Shown here piece after piece: positions 53,175 through 62,329 of a DNA stretch of 64,000 nt. The DNA is from Billgrantia saliphila (GTDB taxonomy: Bacteria > Pseudomonadota > Gammaproteobacteria > Pseudomonadales > Halomonadaceae): assembly GCF_002930105.1 (NCBI RefSeq), contig NZ_PJRN01000007.1, positions 1 to 64,000 on the forward strand, in the 5' to 3' direction. How positions within the stretch are numbered: the first letter of the stretch is position 1; each line of letters opens with the position of its first letter. The notes below the pieces were generated by a model. The model had not been told where the DNA came from. It made no database searches and saw nothing but the letters and a program-made list of their open reading frames with translations. The position numbers and the translations under genes were made by a program.

Positions 53175-54536
53175 TCAGCTCTTGGCTTCTTCCTGGCCTT
53201 CCTCGACCTCGTCCTCCTCGGACGACTGCTCGCCCTGCTGGGCGGCGGCCAGGGCCTGCTGATAGCTCATCTCCACGTCCTTGACGGTGGCCTGCTCCAG
53301 CAGCTTGTCGACCGCCTTTTCCTCAAGGATAGCCGACTTCACCTGGGTCTTGAGCTGCTCGTTGCCCATGTAATAGTCGACGACCTCCTGCGGATCCTGA
53401 TACTGCTCGGCGAGCTCCTCGACCTTGGCGCGGATCTCGTCGTCGCTGGCGTCGAGCTCATTCGCCTTGATCACTTCGGCCAGCAGCAGACCGACCTGAA
53501 CGCGGCTCTTGGCCTGCTCGGAGAACAGCTCGTTGGGCAGCTGTGAAACGTCGAAGTCCTCACCCAGACCGAACTGCTGGGCCGCCTGGCGCTTGAGCGC
53601 ATCGGTTTCCTGCTGAACCAGCGCCTGGGGCACCGGTACTTCGTTGGCTCTCTTCAGTGCCTCGAGCGCCTGCTGCTTGACGCGGTTGTCGACCGCCTGC
53701 TTGGCCTCGCGCGCCATGTTCTTCTTCACTTCGGCGCGGAACTTTTCGATATCGCCGTCCTCGACGCCAAAGCGCTTGATGAACTCCTCGTCGACCTCGG
53801 GCAGGGCTCGGGCCTTGACCTCATGCACCTTGACCTTGAACGTCGCCTCCTGACCGGCCAGGTGCTCGGCCTGGTAGTCCTCGGGGAAGGTGACCTTGAT
53901 CTCCTTCTCCTCGCCGGCCTGGGCACCCACCAGTTGCTCCTCGAAGCCGGGAATGAAGTTGCCGGAGCCCAGCACCAGCTCGTGGCCCTGGGCGCTGCCA
54001 CCCTCGAAGGGCTCGTCACCGAGGAAGCCCTCGAAATCGATCTTGGCCTGATCGCCGTCTTCCGCGGGACGCTCCACGACTTCCCAGGAGGCGTTCTGCT
54101 TGCGCAGGGTCTCGACCATCTCCTCAAGGTCGGCGTCGGTCACCTCGACCACGGGACGCTCGATCTCGGCACCGTCGATCGGCGCCAGCTCGATCTCCGG
54201 ATAGACTTCGAGAGACGCCACGAATTCCAGGTCACGACCAGACTCGTTGACTTTCGGCTCGATGCTCGGGAAACCTGCAGGGTTGAGGTTTTCTTCGGTG
54301 ATCGCCCTCACGTAGCGCTCACGCATCAGCTCGCCGACCACCTCGTCGCGCACCCCGCGACCGTACCGCTGGCGCACCACGGCCATGGGCACCCGGCCCT
54401 TGCGGAAGCCGTTGAGGCGAATGTTCTTCGCCGTGTCCTTGAGGCGAGCCTCGACGGCTTCGTCGACCTCTGCGGCCGGCACCTGAAACGTGACGCGGCG
54501 CTCGATCTGGGAGGTCGTTTCGACGGAAACTTGCAT
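53175..54536 (-). CDS. tig: Trigger factor
   Basis: A 453-residue ribosome-associated chaperone and prolyl isomerase. The N-terminal ribosome-binding domain has the signature GFRKGRVPM (about 44-52), the FKBP-type domain spans about 160-240 ([20 protein letters not shown]), and a long helical C-terminal chaperone domain ends in an acidic [13 protein letters not shown] tail, longer and more acidic than in E. coli, as expected for a halophile. ATG 54536 was used. First of tig-clpP-clpX-lon-hupB-ppiD. Confidence 0.97.
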   Translation of the reverse strand: MQVSVETTSQIERRVTFQVPAAEVDEAVEARLKDTAKNIRLNGFRKGRVPMAVVRQRYGRGVRDEVVGELMRERYVRAITEENLNPAGFPSIEPKVNESGRDLEFVASLEVYPEIELAPIDGAEIERPVVEVTDADLEEMVETLRKQNASWEVVERPAEDGDQAKIDFEGFLGDEPFEGGSAQGHELVLGSGNFIPGFEEQLVGAQAGEEKEIKVTFPEDYQAEHLAGQEATFKVKVHEVKARALPEVDEEFIKRFGVEDGDIEKFRAEVKKNMAREAKQAVDNRVKQQALEALKRANEVPVPQALVQQETDALKRQAAQQFGLGEDFDVSQLPNELFSEQAKSRVQVGLLLAEVIKANELDASDDEIRAKVEELAEQYQDPQEVVDYYMGNEQLKTQVKSAILEEKAVDKLLEQATVKDVEMSYQQALAAAQQGEQSSEEDEVEEGQEEAKS

Positions 54537-54594
54537 GAATGGTCCTCTACCGACTGGGGCGTTCTAGGGAAAGCGTGTGGAAAGTAAAAGAGAG

Positions 54595-54623
54595 ATTCTA
54601 AGAACCCCACTCTACGCTGGCAA
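54595..54623 (-). promoter_or_regulatory. Sigma-70 promoter of tig
   Basis: Minus-strand TTGCCA (54623-54618) and TAGAAT (54600-54595) with a 17-bp spacer, 58 bp before the tig ATG. Confidence 0.75.
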
Positions 54624-54768
54624 GCGTTATGCCTAAAGCATGGGGGCGACACGGCGGATTGCAAGGGCCGCAGCGACATCCGAAACCGAGCGCGAAGGAT
54701 ACAGACGCGTATCACCCACCGCGCCATGCCCGCCCACGGCGAGATGCAGGGCATCACCCCTTGGAAAT

Positions 54769-54792
54769 CGGGAAGGCACACGGGAAGGCACA
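54769..54792. repeat. 12-bp perfect tandem duplication
   Basis: CGGGAAGGCACA occurs twice back to back (54769-54780, 54781-54792) in the spacer between the tRNA cluster and the tig promoter. Probably slippage; no function suggested. Confidence 0.7.
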
Positions 54793-54828
54793 AGCTTGAA
54801 GGAGCGAAACGAAGAAGAGGAGTTGCAA

Positions 54829-54904
54829 TGGGGTGGATGATGGGGATCGAACCCACGACCACCGGAGCCACAATCCGGGGCTCTACCACTGAGCTACATC
54901 CACC
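54829..54904 (-). tRNA. tRNA-His (GTG), copy 2
   Basis: Minus-strand gene with CCA encoded (54831-54829). Begins GGTGGATGTAGCTCAGTGG, anticodon loop TTGTGGC with GTG, and a T-arm GGGTTCGATCC. The extra 5' G (G-1) typical of tRNA-His is encoded. Identical base for base to the copy at 54965-55040. Confidence 0.96.
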
Positions 54905-54964
54905 ATTGCAAGAGACGCGTTGCAAAAACGCCCGCAAGATCGCGGGTACTGCACGAAAGTCGAA

Positions 54965-55040
54965 TGGGGTGGATGATGGGGATCGAACCCACGACCACCG
55001 GAGCCACAATCCGGGGCTCTACCACTGAGCTACATCCACC
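54965..55040 (-). tRNA. tRNA-His (GTG), copy 1
   Basis: Same 76-nt sequence as the following gene, including encoded CCA and G-1, separated from it by 60 bp. Third in the Pro-Arg-His-His cluster. Confidence 0.96.
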
Positions 55041-55082
55041 ATATCGACAAACCGCCCGGCCGAACTGCTTCGCACGCCGAAC

Positions 55083-55159
55083 TGGCACGCCCAGCAGGAT
55101 TCGAACCTGCAACCTACGGCTTAGAAGGCCGTTGCTCTATCCGGTTGAGCTATGGGCGC
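55083..55159 (-). tRNA. tRNA-Arg (TCT)
   Basis: Begins GCGCCCATAGCTCAACCGG, anticodon stem ACGGC/GCCGT with loop CTTCTAA giving TCT, T-loop GGTTCGAATCC, encoded CCA. Reads the rare AGA/AGG codons; resembles E. coli argU. Confidence 0.95.
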
Positions 55160-55226
55160 ATTCTACGTTCCATGGCGTCTGACCGCAACCCCGCTCCGCC
55201 ATTTCCTGAGCGCAAACAGTAAGTTG

Positions 55227-55303
55227 TGGTCGGGGTGGAGGGATTCGAACCCCCGACATCCTGCTCCCAAAGCAGGCGCGCTACCAGACTGCGCTACACC
55301 CCG
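55227..55303 (-). tRNA. tRNA-Pro (TGG)
   Basis: Begins CGGGGTGTAGCGCAGTCTGG, anticodon stem CCTGC/GCAGG with loop TTTGGGA giving TGG, T-loop GGTTCGAATCC, encoded CCA. First gene of the tRNA cluster. Confidence 0.95.
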
Positions 55304-55356
55304 CCGGCCTATGCACGACCCTCGACACGCCGCAGGGGCCTCGTCGAGCGCTGCGT

Positions 55357-55384
55357 ATTCTACGCGAGAATCGAACACGGTCAA
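55357..55384 (-). promoter_or_regulatory. Promoter of the tRNA-Pro-Arg-His-His cluster
   Basis: Minus-strand TTGACC (55384-55379) and TAGAAT (55362-55357), spacer 16 bp, followed by a GC-rich discriminator (ACGCAGCGC) as expected for a stringently controlled stable-RNA promoter. Confidence 0.8.
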
Positions 55385-55521
55385 TAGCGGCCTGACACGA
55401 CGGGGCTTTTTGCGCTTTGCCTGAACGGCGCGTCATGCGAAAATCGGCACCCTTCGCACCGCTTCCGCCGGCCGGCCAGGCCGCCACAGCGCCCATCCCA
55501 GACCACCCACGGGGGAACACG

Positions 55522-56400
55522 ATGACCGCCCAACTCATCGATGGCAAGGCCATTGCCGCTCAGGTCCGCGAACAGGTTGCACGCCAGGTCGAGGCGCGCC
55601 GTATCGAGGGCAAGCGCATTCCCGGCCTGGCCGTCATCCTGGTGGGCGAAGATCCGGCCTCCCACGTCTACGTCAGTAACAAGCATCGCGCCTGCGAGCA
55701 GGCCGGTATCCTGTCGTTCCGACACGCCCTGCCCGCCGACACCACCCAGGAGGCGCTGGAACGGCTGATCGACGAGCTCAATGCCGATTCCCGGGTCGAC
55801 GGCATCCTGCTGCAGCTGCCGCTGCCCGAGCATCTGGACGATCGCCCCATCCTCGAGCGCATACTGCCGCACAAGGACGTCGACGGTTTCCATCCCTACA
55901 ATCTCGGTCGATTGGCCCAACGCCAGCCGATGCTTCGCCCCTGTACTCCCAAGGGAATCATGACCCTGCTACAGGCTAGCGGACTCAAGGTGCGCGGTCT
56001 GGACGCCACGGTCGTCGGTGCCTCCAATATCGTCGGTCGCCCCATGGCGCTCGAGTTGATGCTGGCTGGATGTACCACCACCGTCTGCCATCGCTTCACC
56101 CGCAATCTCGAGACGCATGTGCGCCGCGCCGAACTACTGGTGGTGGCGGTGGGCAAGCCGGGCCTCGTCAAGGGCGAATGGGTGCGCGAGGGAGCCATCG
56201 TCATCGATGTAGGCATCAATCGCGAGCAGGACGGCCGCCTGGTGGGTGACGTCGAGTTCGCCCCCGCTGCCGAGCGCGCCGGGTGGATTACCCCGGTGCC
56301 TGGCGGCGTGGGCCCGATGACAGTCGCCTCGCTACTGGAAAACACGCTCGGCGCGGCCGAACAGCACGACGCCATGGCACCTGCCGCCGCCGACCGCTGA
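55522..56400 (+). CDS. folD: Bifunctional methylenetetrahydrofolate dehydrogenase/cyclohydrolase
   Basis: A 292-residue NADP-dependent enzyme that interconverts 5,10-methylene-THF and 10-formyl-THF. The [14 protein letters not shown] segment (about 52-65) carries the catalytic Tyr and Lys, and [11 protein letters not shown] and PCTPKGIM are family hallmarks. [15 protein letters not shown] and [12 protein letters not shown] form the dinucleotide and C-terminal motifs. ATG 55522 follows a GGGGGAA site; a longer frame upstream has no similarity. Monocistronic in appearance, with luxS 75 bp downstream under its own promoter. Confidence 0.96.
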   Translation: MTAQLIDGKAIAAQVREQVARQVEARRIEGKRIPGLAVILVGEDPASHVYVSNKHRACEQAGILSFRHALPADTTQEALERLIDELNADSRVDGILLQLPLPEHLDDRPILERILPHKDVDGFHPYNLGRLAQRQPMLRPCTPKGIMTLLQASGLKVRGLDATVVGASNIVGRPMALELMLAGCTTTVCHRFTRNLETHVRRAELLVVAVGKPGLVKGEWVREGAIVIDVGINREQDGRLVGDVEFAPAAERAGWITPVPGGVGPMTVASLLENTLGAAEQHDAMAPAAADR

Positions 56401-56408
56401 CGCCGCCC

Positions 56409-56437
56409 CTGACACGACCGCGCGTCTCGGCTAGAAT
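56409..56437 (+). promoter_or_regulatory. Promoter of luxS
   Basis: CTGACA (56409-56414) and TAGAAT (56432-56437) with a 17-bp spacer, 39 bp before the luxS ATG. Confidence 0.78.
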
Positions 56438-56475
56438 GCGCGCTTCGTTTTCTCACCGGTAGCGGGAGGCCGCCC

Positions 56476-56949
56476 ATGAGCGACAAGATGAACGTCGAAA
56501 GCTTCAACCTCGACCACACCAAGGTGAAGGCCCCCTACGTGCGCCTGGCCGACATCAAGACCGGACTCAACGGCGATCGCATTCACAAGTATGACATGCG
56601 TATCTGCCAACCCAATCGCGAGCACATGGAGATGCCGGCCCTGCATTCGCTCGAGCATCTTATGGCTGAGCTGTCGCGCAACCATTCCGACCGCATCGTC
56701 GACATCAGCCCGATGGGCTGTCAGACAGGCTTCTACGTCGCGCTGATCAATCACGACGACTACGACGACGTGCTGGTCCTGCTGCAGAAGACGCTGGAGG
56801 ACGTGCTCGAGGCGAACGAGGTCCCCGCCTGCAACGAGATGCAGTGCGGCTGGGCAGCCAGCCATAGCCTCGAGGGCGCCAAGCGGATCGCCCGCGGCTT
56901 CCTGTCCAAGCGTGACGAGTGGACCCAGGTCTTCGCCGACGAGGCATGA
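56476..56949 (+). CDS. luxS: S-ribosylhomocysteine lyase (AI-2 synthase)
   Basis: A 157-residue metalloenzyme that splits S-ribosylhomocysteine into homocysteine and DPD, the AI-2 precursor. The HxxEH motif is HSLEH (57-61), the catalytic Cys is in MGCQTGFY (Cys82), and Cys124 in MQCGW completes the metal site. Length and motifs are standard. It is followed 48 bp later by mtnN, which makes its substrate from SAH, so the two form an activated-methyl-cycle operon. Confidence 0.97.
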   Translation: MSDKMNVESFNLDHTKVKAPYVRLADIKTGLNGDRIHKYDMRICQPNREHMEMPALHSLEHLMAELSRNHSDRIVDISPMGCQTGFYVALINHDDYDDVLVLLQKTLEDVLEANEVPACNEMQCGWAASHSLEGAKRIARGFLSKRDEWTQVFADEA

Positions 56950-56997
56950 CGCCCCCATAGGCGTTGCCCACGCCGCCCACGGAGAACGCATCGCAAG

Positions 56998-57738
56998 ATG
57001 AAACGCATCGGCATCATCGGCGCCATGGCGCAGGAGGTGAGCTATCTCGCTTCGCTGCTCGAGGGTTGCCGCACTCGCAGCCATGTCGGCTGCACCTTCC
57101 ATCACGGCACCCTGCACGGCGTCGACGTGGTGATCCTGCAGTCCGGGATTGGCAAGGTCAACGCTGCCATCGGCACCACTCTGCTGCTCGACGTATACCA
57201 GCCCGAGGCCATCATCAACACCGGCTCGGCGGGAGGCTTCGGCGAGGGACTCGAGATCGGCGACGTGGTCGTTTCCAGCGAGGTGCGTCACCACGACGTC
57301 GACGCGGTGGTCTTCGGCTACGAGCACGGCCAGGTGCCGGCCATGCCGGCCGCCTACCTCCCCGACCCGCGCCTGGTGACGCTCGCCCGCGAGTGCGTCG
57401 AAGCGCTCGGCGAAGTGCGCGTGGTGGAGGGTTTGATCGCTACCGGCGACGTGTTCATGGCCTGCCCCGAGCTGGTGGCGAAGACGCGCAGCCGTTTCCC
57501 CACCATGCTAGCCGCCGAAATGGAAGCCGCCGCCATCGCCCAGACCTGCCATCTCTACGGTTGCCCGTTCGTGGTCATTCGCTCGCTGTCCGACATCGCT
57601 GGCGGCGGTGACAACCATCTCTCGTTCGAACAGTTTCTCGAGCAGGCCGCCGCGCACTCGGCGCGCATGGTCGAACGCATGATCGCCCGACTGGCCCAGC
57701 CCGCTCCGCAGACCGACACCGAGCCGGTCGCCGGCTGA
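56998..57738 (+). CDS. mtnN: 5'-methylthioadenosine/S-adenosylhomocysteine nucleosidase
   Basis: A 246-residue nucleosidase that removes adenine from MTA and SAH. Family features: MKRIGIIGAMAQEVSYL with the catalytic Glu in the first helix, QSGIGKVNAAIGTTLLL, NTGSAGGF, AAEMEAAAIAQTC with the ribose-contacting Met-Glu, and SLSDIAGGGDNHLSFEQF with the catalytic Asp. Longer than E. coli Pfs (232) by a short C-terminal tail. Directly downstream of luxS; the order substrate-producer after luxS is unusual but keeps both steps in one transcript. Confidence 0.94.
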   Translation: MKRIGIIGAMAQEVSYLASLLEGCRTRSHVGCTFHHGTLHGVDVVILQSGIGKVNAAIGTTLLLDVYQPEAIINTGSAGGFGEGLEIGDVVVSSEVRHHDVDAVVFGYEHGQVPAMPAAYLPDPRLVTLARECVEALGEVRVVEGLIATGDVFMACPELVAKTRSRFPTMLAAEMEAAAIAQTCHLYGCPFVVIRSLSDIAGGGDNHLSFEQFLEQAAAHSARMVERMIARLAQPAPQTDTEPVAG

Positions 57739-57754
57739 CCTTCGGTCGGCTCGA

Positions 57755-57788
57755 CGAACAGCAGCCGCCCCTGGGCGGCCGCTGTCGT
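57755..57788. terminator. Bidirectional hairpin between mtnN and pyrC
   Basis: ACAGCAGCCGCCC pairs with GGGCGGCCGCTGT (57758-57785, one A/C mismatch), extended by AAC/GTT-type pairs outside. Lies between two convergent genes. No clean T-run. Confidence 0.6.
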
Positions 57789-57825
57789 TCCCGCTTCGAC
57801 GAGATGCCGCCCGGGGTCGCCCGGT

Positions 57826-58863
57826 CTAGTCCTTGAGCTTCCAGGAAAGCGTCTCACCCGCCTGCAGAGGCACGATGCGCTGCCCCCCGGTGTACGGCAG
57901 CGACGCCGGCAGTGCCCACGCTTCGCGCACCAGGGTAACGGTATCGGCGTTACGCGGCAGGCCGTAGAAGTCGGGGCCGAAGTGACTGGCAAAGCCCTCG
58001 AGACGATCCAGGGCCCCGGCTTCCTCGAAGGCGGTGGCGTAGAACTCGATTGCGGCGGGGGCCGTGTAGGCGCCGGCACAACCGCATGCCGATTCCTTGT
58101 CACCCTGCGCATGCGGCGCGCTGTCGGTACCGAGGAAGAACTTGCCGCTGCCCGACGTCGCCGCCGCCAGCAGCGCCTGGCGATGCCGTTCGCGCTTGAG
58201 GATCGGCAAGCAATAATAGTGCGGCCGGATACCGCCCACCAGCATGTGGTTGCGGTTGAACAATAGGTGATGTGCTGTGATCGTGGCTGCTATGTTGTCG
58301 GGTGCCTGGGCGACGAAATCCGCCGCGTCGGCGGTGGTAATGTGCTCGAAGACCACCTTGAGATCGGGATGTCGTTCCAACAACGGCTTCATCACACGCT
58401 CGATGAAGGCCGCCTCGCGATCGAAGATGTCGATCTCGGCGTCGGTGACCTCGCCATGGACCAGCAGCGGGAGCCCCAGCCGCGCCATGGCGGCGATGGC
58501 TGCATCGCAGTGGGCCAGGTCGGTGACGCCGGATGCGGAGTTGGTCGTCGCCCCCGCGGGATAGAGCTTCACCGCGTGCACCTCTCGGCAAGCCACGGCG
58601 CGCTCTATCTCCTCGGCCGGGGTGTCGTCCGTGAGATAAAGCGTCATCAGCGGCTCGAAGGTCGAGCCCGGGGGTCGAGCAGCAAGGATACGCTCGCGGT
58701 AGGCTAGTGCCTGCGCCGTGGTCGTCACCGGAGGCTTGAGGTTGGGCATGATGATCGCCCGTCCCATCTGGCGCGCGGTGGCGGGCACTACGGCCGCCAG
58801 CGCTTCGCCGTCACGTACGTGCAGGTGCCAGTCGTCGGGGCGGGTCAGGGTGATCACATTCAC
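57826..58863 (-). CDS. pyrC: Dihydroorotase, class II
   Basis: A 345-residue zinc amidohydrolase that closes N-carbamoyl-aspartate to dihydroorotate in pyrimidine synthesis. Motifs: [12 protein letters not shown] (metal His pair, start), [12 protein letters not shown] with the carboxylated Lys, [19 protein letters not shown] and [14 protein letters not shown] with the catalytic Asp. Size matches E. coli PyrC. GTG 58863 has AGGA upstream; a second GTG at 58857 is possible. A TATACT -10-like box lies at 58906-58901 on the minus strand without a good -35. Confidence 0.95.
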   Translation of the reverse strand: MNVITLTRPDDWHLHVRDGEALAAVVPATARQMGRAIIMPNLKPPVTTTAQALAYRERILAARPPGSTFEPLMTLYLTDDTPAEEIERAVACREVHAVKLYPAGATTNSASGVTDLAHCDAAIAAMARLGLPLLVHGEVTDAEIDIFDREAAFIERVMKPLLERHPDLKVVFEHITTADAADFVAQAPDNIAATITAHHLLFNRNHMLVGGIRPHYYCLPILKRERHRQALLAAATSGSGKFFLGTDSAPHAQGDKESACGCAGAYTAPAAIEFYATAFEEAGALDRLEGFASHFGPDFYGLPRNADTVTLVREAWALPASLPYTGGQRIVPLQAGETLSWKLKD

Positions 58864-59060
58864 GGCGTATCCTGTCGTTCGGCTTGAAGTAGGGAGCCAC
58901 AGTATACCGGATCCGGCCTCGGCCTTGCCGCCCCGATGATCATGGCGGCGCGGGTCCGATAGCGCTCGGGCTGCAATATTGACGAGCACAGGACGAAGGC
59001 AGCAAGGGTGGCGTTTTTGCCGTATCATCGACGCCGTTTTCAGCAAGAGAGACGTCACCG

Positions 59061-59489
59061 ATGCCCAGGGTCCGTCATTACGCCGATATCGTCGCCATAC
59101 TGGCGGGACTGATGTGGGTGATCTTCTTCTGGTCGATCAGCATTTCGGCGCGTCTGGACAGTGTCGAGCCTACCCTGGCCGCCATGCTCGGCCTCGGCGC
59201 GATGATTCTGGTCAGCTTCGTGCACCGCCCGTTTCGCATCCATCTCAGCCGCTTCCATGTGCGCAAGCGACGTACCGAGATGTGGATGCACATCCTCGCC
59301 CTGCCCATGGCCCTGGTGCTGCTACTCGGCGTGGTCATCGAACTGCTGATCGCGCCGCTCAGCGGCCAGCAGAAGATGCTGCTGTTCAATGTCCTGGCCA
59401 CCGCCGGCTGGGTGGTCTACGTCATGACCCTGGTGATCAAGTTCATTCATCACCAGTGGCGTCGGCGCCGTGCGCGCGGAGAACGCTGA
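59061..59489 (+). CDS. Small four-helix inner-membrane protein, unknown function
   Basis: A 142-residue protein with about four hydrophobic segments (around [54 protein letters not shown] and [17 protein letters not shown]) and basic cytoplasmic loops ([18 protein letters not shown] at the C-terminus). I recognise no family. ATG 59061 follows an AAGAGAGA site. It stands alone between the divergent pyrC and the convergent oxidase gene. Confidence 0.72.
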   Translation: MPRVRHYADIVAILAGLMWVIFFWSISISARLDSVEPTLAAMLGLGAMILVSFVHRPFRIHLSRFHVRKRRTEMWMHILALPMALVLLLGVVIELLIAPLSGQQKMLLFNVLATAGWVVYVMTLVIKFIHHQWRRRRARGER

Positions 59490-59550
59490 TCCGGCGCGCC
59501 ATGCCACGTGGGACGACACGGCATGACCGGGTGCTGTGGCTGCCGCACAT

Positions 59551-60795
59551 TCAAAAGCGGTCGGCGCGGAAGGGACGCATATCCACCGCCGTCGGGTCTC
59601 CCTCCATCATCTCCGCCATCACCCGCCCCGTCACCGGTCCCATCGTGAACCCCTGGTGACCGTGACCGAAGGCCAGCCACAGCCCCGCATGGCGCGGTGC
59701 CGGACCGATCACCGGCTTCATGTCGGGCAGACAGGGACGCGCGCCTTGCCAAGGGGTCTCCTCCAGCCGCTCTCCCAGTTCCGGGTAGAGTTCCCGAGCC
59801 TTGCGCTCCGCCGCCTCCAGTTGACCGTACTGCGGGGGTGCGCCCATCGCCGCCAGCTCCGCTCCGGTCGTCAGGCGAATACCGGGGCGCATCGGGGCCA
59901 GGATATAGCCGACGTCGGCATCCAGCAGCCAGTGACGAAGGCGTCGCGCTTCGGGAGCACCGTAATGCATATGGTAGCCGCGCTTGACGAAGGTCGGCAG
60001 GCGATAGCCCAGCGACCTGAGCCAATCGCCGGCCCAAGGCCCCAGTGCCACGACGACCTCCTGCGCTTCGTGGGCCCCGCTTTCGGTCACCACTCGCCAG
60101 CCCTGCCCCTGCCGCGCTACATCGCGCACTTCGGCCTGCAGAAAGCGCCCTCCCTCGCGCTCGAATTGAGCCGCATAGGCGGCGACCAGCGCTCCCGGAT
60201 CGGACACGCCCCAGGAGTTGGTCCAGTGAATGGCACCCGCCAGTCCGTCGCTGATCTGCGGTTCGCGCTTCTTCAGCTGGGCCGCGTCCAAAAGGTCATG
60301 CGTGACACCGAAGCGCTCGGCCGCATCGTGCGCTTCCCGGGTTCGTTTCTCCAGACCGGCGGAATGCCGGTAAACCTCGAGCCAGCCCTCCTTGCGCACC
60401 AGGTGGTCTGCATCCGCCGCCTCGATCATGGGCGCATGCTCCTGGGTCGACAGAGCGATTAGAGAGGCGTACTCGGGAATGATGTCGGCATGTCGCCGTG
60501 GCGCCGAATTGCGCCAATAGCTGAACAGCGGTCCGGCGAAGCGCAGCATATCCTGAAGACGATAGCGGATATCGACCCGATGATTGGGCACCGCGCTGAG
60601 CAGCTTGCTCAGTTCACGTGGGAAGGGATAGGGCCGCACCGCCTCGCGCTGTATCAAGCCACCGTTACCGTAGGAGGTCTCCCGCCCCGGGGGGCGCCGA
60701 TCCACCAGCAGCACCGAGCGGCCCCGGCGGGTCAGATGCCAGGCGACGGAGACGCCGACCATGCCGGCTCCCAGAACGATGGTTTCACGAGACAT
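59551..60795 (-). CDS. FAD-dependent amino-acid oxidase/dehydrogenase (DadA-like)
   Basis: A 414-residue DAO-family flavoprotein. The dinucleotide motif GAGMVGVSVAWHL (about 9-21) is followed by the acidic VDRR, ETSYGNGGLIQ as in DadA, a mid-domain with VVALGPWAGDWL, and C-terminal GLWLAFGHGHQGFTMGPVTGR. Members oxidatively deaminate D-amino acids or related secondary amines. It shares strand with the TerB-like and GntR genes but is separated by 123 bp from the former. Substrate not evident; D-amino acids or imported peptides are candidates given the nearby ABC importer. Confidence 0.88.
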   Translation of the reverse strand: MSRETIVLGAGMVGVSVAWHLTRRGRSVLLVDRRPPGRETSYGNGGLIQREAVRPYPFPRELSKLLSAVPNHRVDIRYRLQDMLRFAGPLFSYWRNSAPRRHADIIPEYASLIALSTQEHAPMIEAADADHLVRKEGWLEVYRHSAGLEKRTREAHDAAERFGVTHDLLDAAQLKKREPQISDGLAGAIHWTNSWGVSDPGALVAAYAAQFEREGGRFLQAEVRDVARQGQGWRVVTESGAHEAQEVVVALGPWAGDWLRSLGYRLPTFVKRGYHMHYGAPEARRLRHWLLDADVGYILAPMRPGIRLTTGAELAAMGAPPQYGQLEAAERKARELYPELGERLEETPWQGARPCLPDMKPVIGPAPRHAGLWLAFGHGHQGFTMGPVTGRVMAEMMEGDPTAVDMRPFRADRF

Positions 60796-60918
60796 GCCAC
60801 TCCTCCAGCTTGCGCAGACGGCCTCCGGCCCTGCCGGAACGAGCGCACAGTCTAGCAGCGTGGAGCGCTAAGCGCCGAGGCAAGGCGAGCGCGAACCGGC
60901 TCGCCCGCCTGCAGAACG

Positions 60919-61374
60919 CTACTCGGCCTCGCCCTGGACCTGCAGCTTGGCGCGGATGAAATCGGAGTGGCTGACGTGAAGCAGGTCGGCCAGCCTGCGG
61001 ATACGATGCTCTTCCAGATGATGCGACTCGCCATCGGCGTGAGCCAGAGACCACATCATGCGCACCAGCTCGCAGCGCTGCGGATAGTCGTAGTGCTGCT
61101 TGATGAGGCTGACGAACTGGTAGTGATCGACGGAGGTCTCCACCTCCTCGCGGGCCATTGCCATCAACTCCTCGACTTCGGCATCGGAGAGGCTGAAGTG
61201 ACGCTGGAGCATTGGACGCAGGGCATCGAGCTCCGCTTCGTCGGTATGATAATCGGCACGCACCACCTCGCATAGCAGGGCAGCGGTGGCACGTTCAAGC
61301 GTCGGTTCGCTCCTGTCCGATCCCTCGGGCTCGGACAGGGCCTGCTGGAAGAAGCGCTGGATGGTATCAAGCAT
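60919..61374 (-). CDS. TerB-family tellurite-resistance-like protein
   Basis: A 151-residue all-helical protein with the TerB pattern: ATAALLCEVVRADYHTDEAELDAL, then a middle loop and MMWSLAHADGESHHLEEHRIRRLADLL (both read with flanks), where the acidic/histidine residues form the presumed metal site. Many free-standing TerB proteins have no tellurite role. ATG 61374 has an AGGGGA site. No ter genes are nearby; function unknown. Confidence 0.82.
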   Translation of the reverse strand: MLDTIQRFFQQALSEPEGSDRSEPTLERATAALLCEVVRADYHTDEAELDALRPMLQRHFSLSDAEVEELMAMAREEVETSVDHYQFVSLIKQHYDYPQRCELVRMMWSLAHADGESHHLEEHRIRRLADLLHVSHSDFIRAKLQVQGEAE

Positions 61375-61465
61375 GATCGTCCCCTGGCCGTCTATCGCAT
61401 CTGACCCGTGACGCACGCCAGCGTTCCGCGCAGTCTCACTGTCCGCCTGTGCGCAGAAAAACGAC

Positions 61466-62185
61466 TCAAGCCTCTCCGATTCCCTTCACCACGTAGTCCC
61501 GGGCTACGCCGATGTGGTAGTCGATCGCTTCGCGACAGCGTGCCGGATCGCCACTGGCCAAGGCATCGAGCAGTGCCCAGTGAGAGGTGGCGATGGAATC
61601 GGGATCGGCATGGGTCTTGCCGATCAGCGCGATGCACAGCCGCAGCTCGTGGGAAATGTCGTCGAAGGCCTTGAGCAGCCGGCGATTGCCCGCATAAGCG
61701 ATGAGCATGCGGTGAAAGGAAAGATCCTCTTCGATCTTGCGACTGTCGCTGTCGCCGGTCGCCGCGTTGCACATGATATCGACCTGGCGACGCAGGGCGA
61801 GCTCCTTTTCGGCATCGAAGACAGTAACCAGCCGAGCCAGGGCGTGACGCTCGAGGCACAGTCGCAGGTCGAAGACGTCACTGAGCTCACCGGTATCCAG
61901 CGCACGCACGAAGAAACCACGGCGCGGCTGCGACACCAGTAGGCCGCGACTCTCGAGCAGGCGAGCCGCTTCACGTACGGGAGCACGGCTCACGCCGAGG
62001 TCGCGCGCCAGCTGCATCTCCGACAGGCGTTCGCCCGGCGCGAATCGCTGGCCGATGATGGCCTGCGTCAGGTAATCGGCTACCTGTTCCACCAGGTTGC
62101 GCTGCTGGATGATGACAGCCCCACCGAGGGCGTTGGAGGGCGTCGTGCTCACGGCTCTCACTCGTTTGTCGGCATGAATCGTCAC
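61466..62185 (-). CDS. GntR-family transcriptional regulator, FCD type
   Basis: A 239-residue regulator: GntR winged helix at about 30-95 (GERLSEMQLARDLGVSRAPV, with VREAARLLESRGLL following) and a helical FCD effector domain (about 105-230) with DLRLCLERHALARL and DLSFHRMLIAYAGN, the latter containing metal-binding residues. Divergent from the peptide ABC importer at 62330, the usual sign of local control. GTG 62185 is the longest start; GTG 62152 is a plausible alternative, and neither has a clear ribosome site. Confidence 0.87.
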   Translation of the reverse strand: MTIHADKRVRAVSTTPSNALGGAVIIQQRNLVEQVADYLTQAIIGQRFAPGERLSEMQLARDLGVSRAPVREAARLLESRGLLVSQPRRGFFVRALDTGELSDVFDLRLCLERHALARLVTVFDAEKELALRRQVDIMCNAATGDSDSRKIEEDLSFHRMLIAYAGNRRLLKAFDDISHELRLCIALIGKTHADPDSIATSHWALLDALASGDPARCREAIDYHIGVARDYVVKGIGEA

Positions 62186-62205
62186 AGTAAGACGCTTCTG
62201 GCGAT

Positions 62206-62236
62206 CTGTCGACCGTCGATTGACGACTGTCGACAG
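62206..62236. promoter_or_regulatory. Repeated CTGTCGAC operator candidate between GntR and ABC genes
   Basis: CTGTCGAC occurs at 62206-62213 and again at 62227-62234, exactly 21 bp apart (two helical turns); the second extends to the perfect palindrome CTGTCGACAG. A further CGTC/GACG dyad lies between. Suits binding by the divergently encoded GntR regulator. Confidence 0.55.
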
Positions 62237-62329
62237 CTTGAAACCTCACTGCTATGGTCAGAATGGCTGCTGACACGGCACACACCACAAGACAAACAAA
62301 CTGCCGAGACAACAAGAAGGAACGCGACA

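Noticed and set aside
54769..54792. Tandem 12-bp repeat as the start of a repeat array or attachment site
   Set aside because: Only two units, no integrase or further copies nearby, and the tRNA genes are intact at both ends.
60919..61374. Tellurite-resistance function for the TerB-like gene
   Set aside because: No terA, terC, terD or terE companions; isolated TerB-fold proteins are common without that role.
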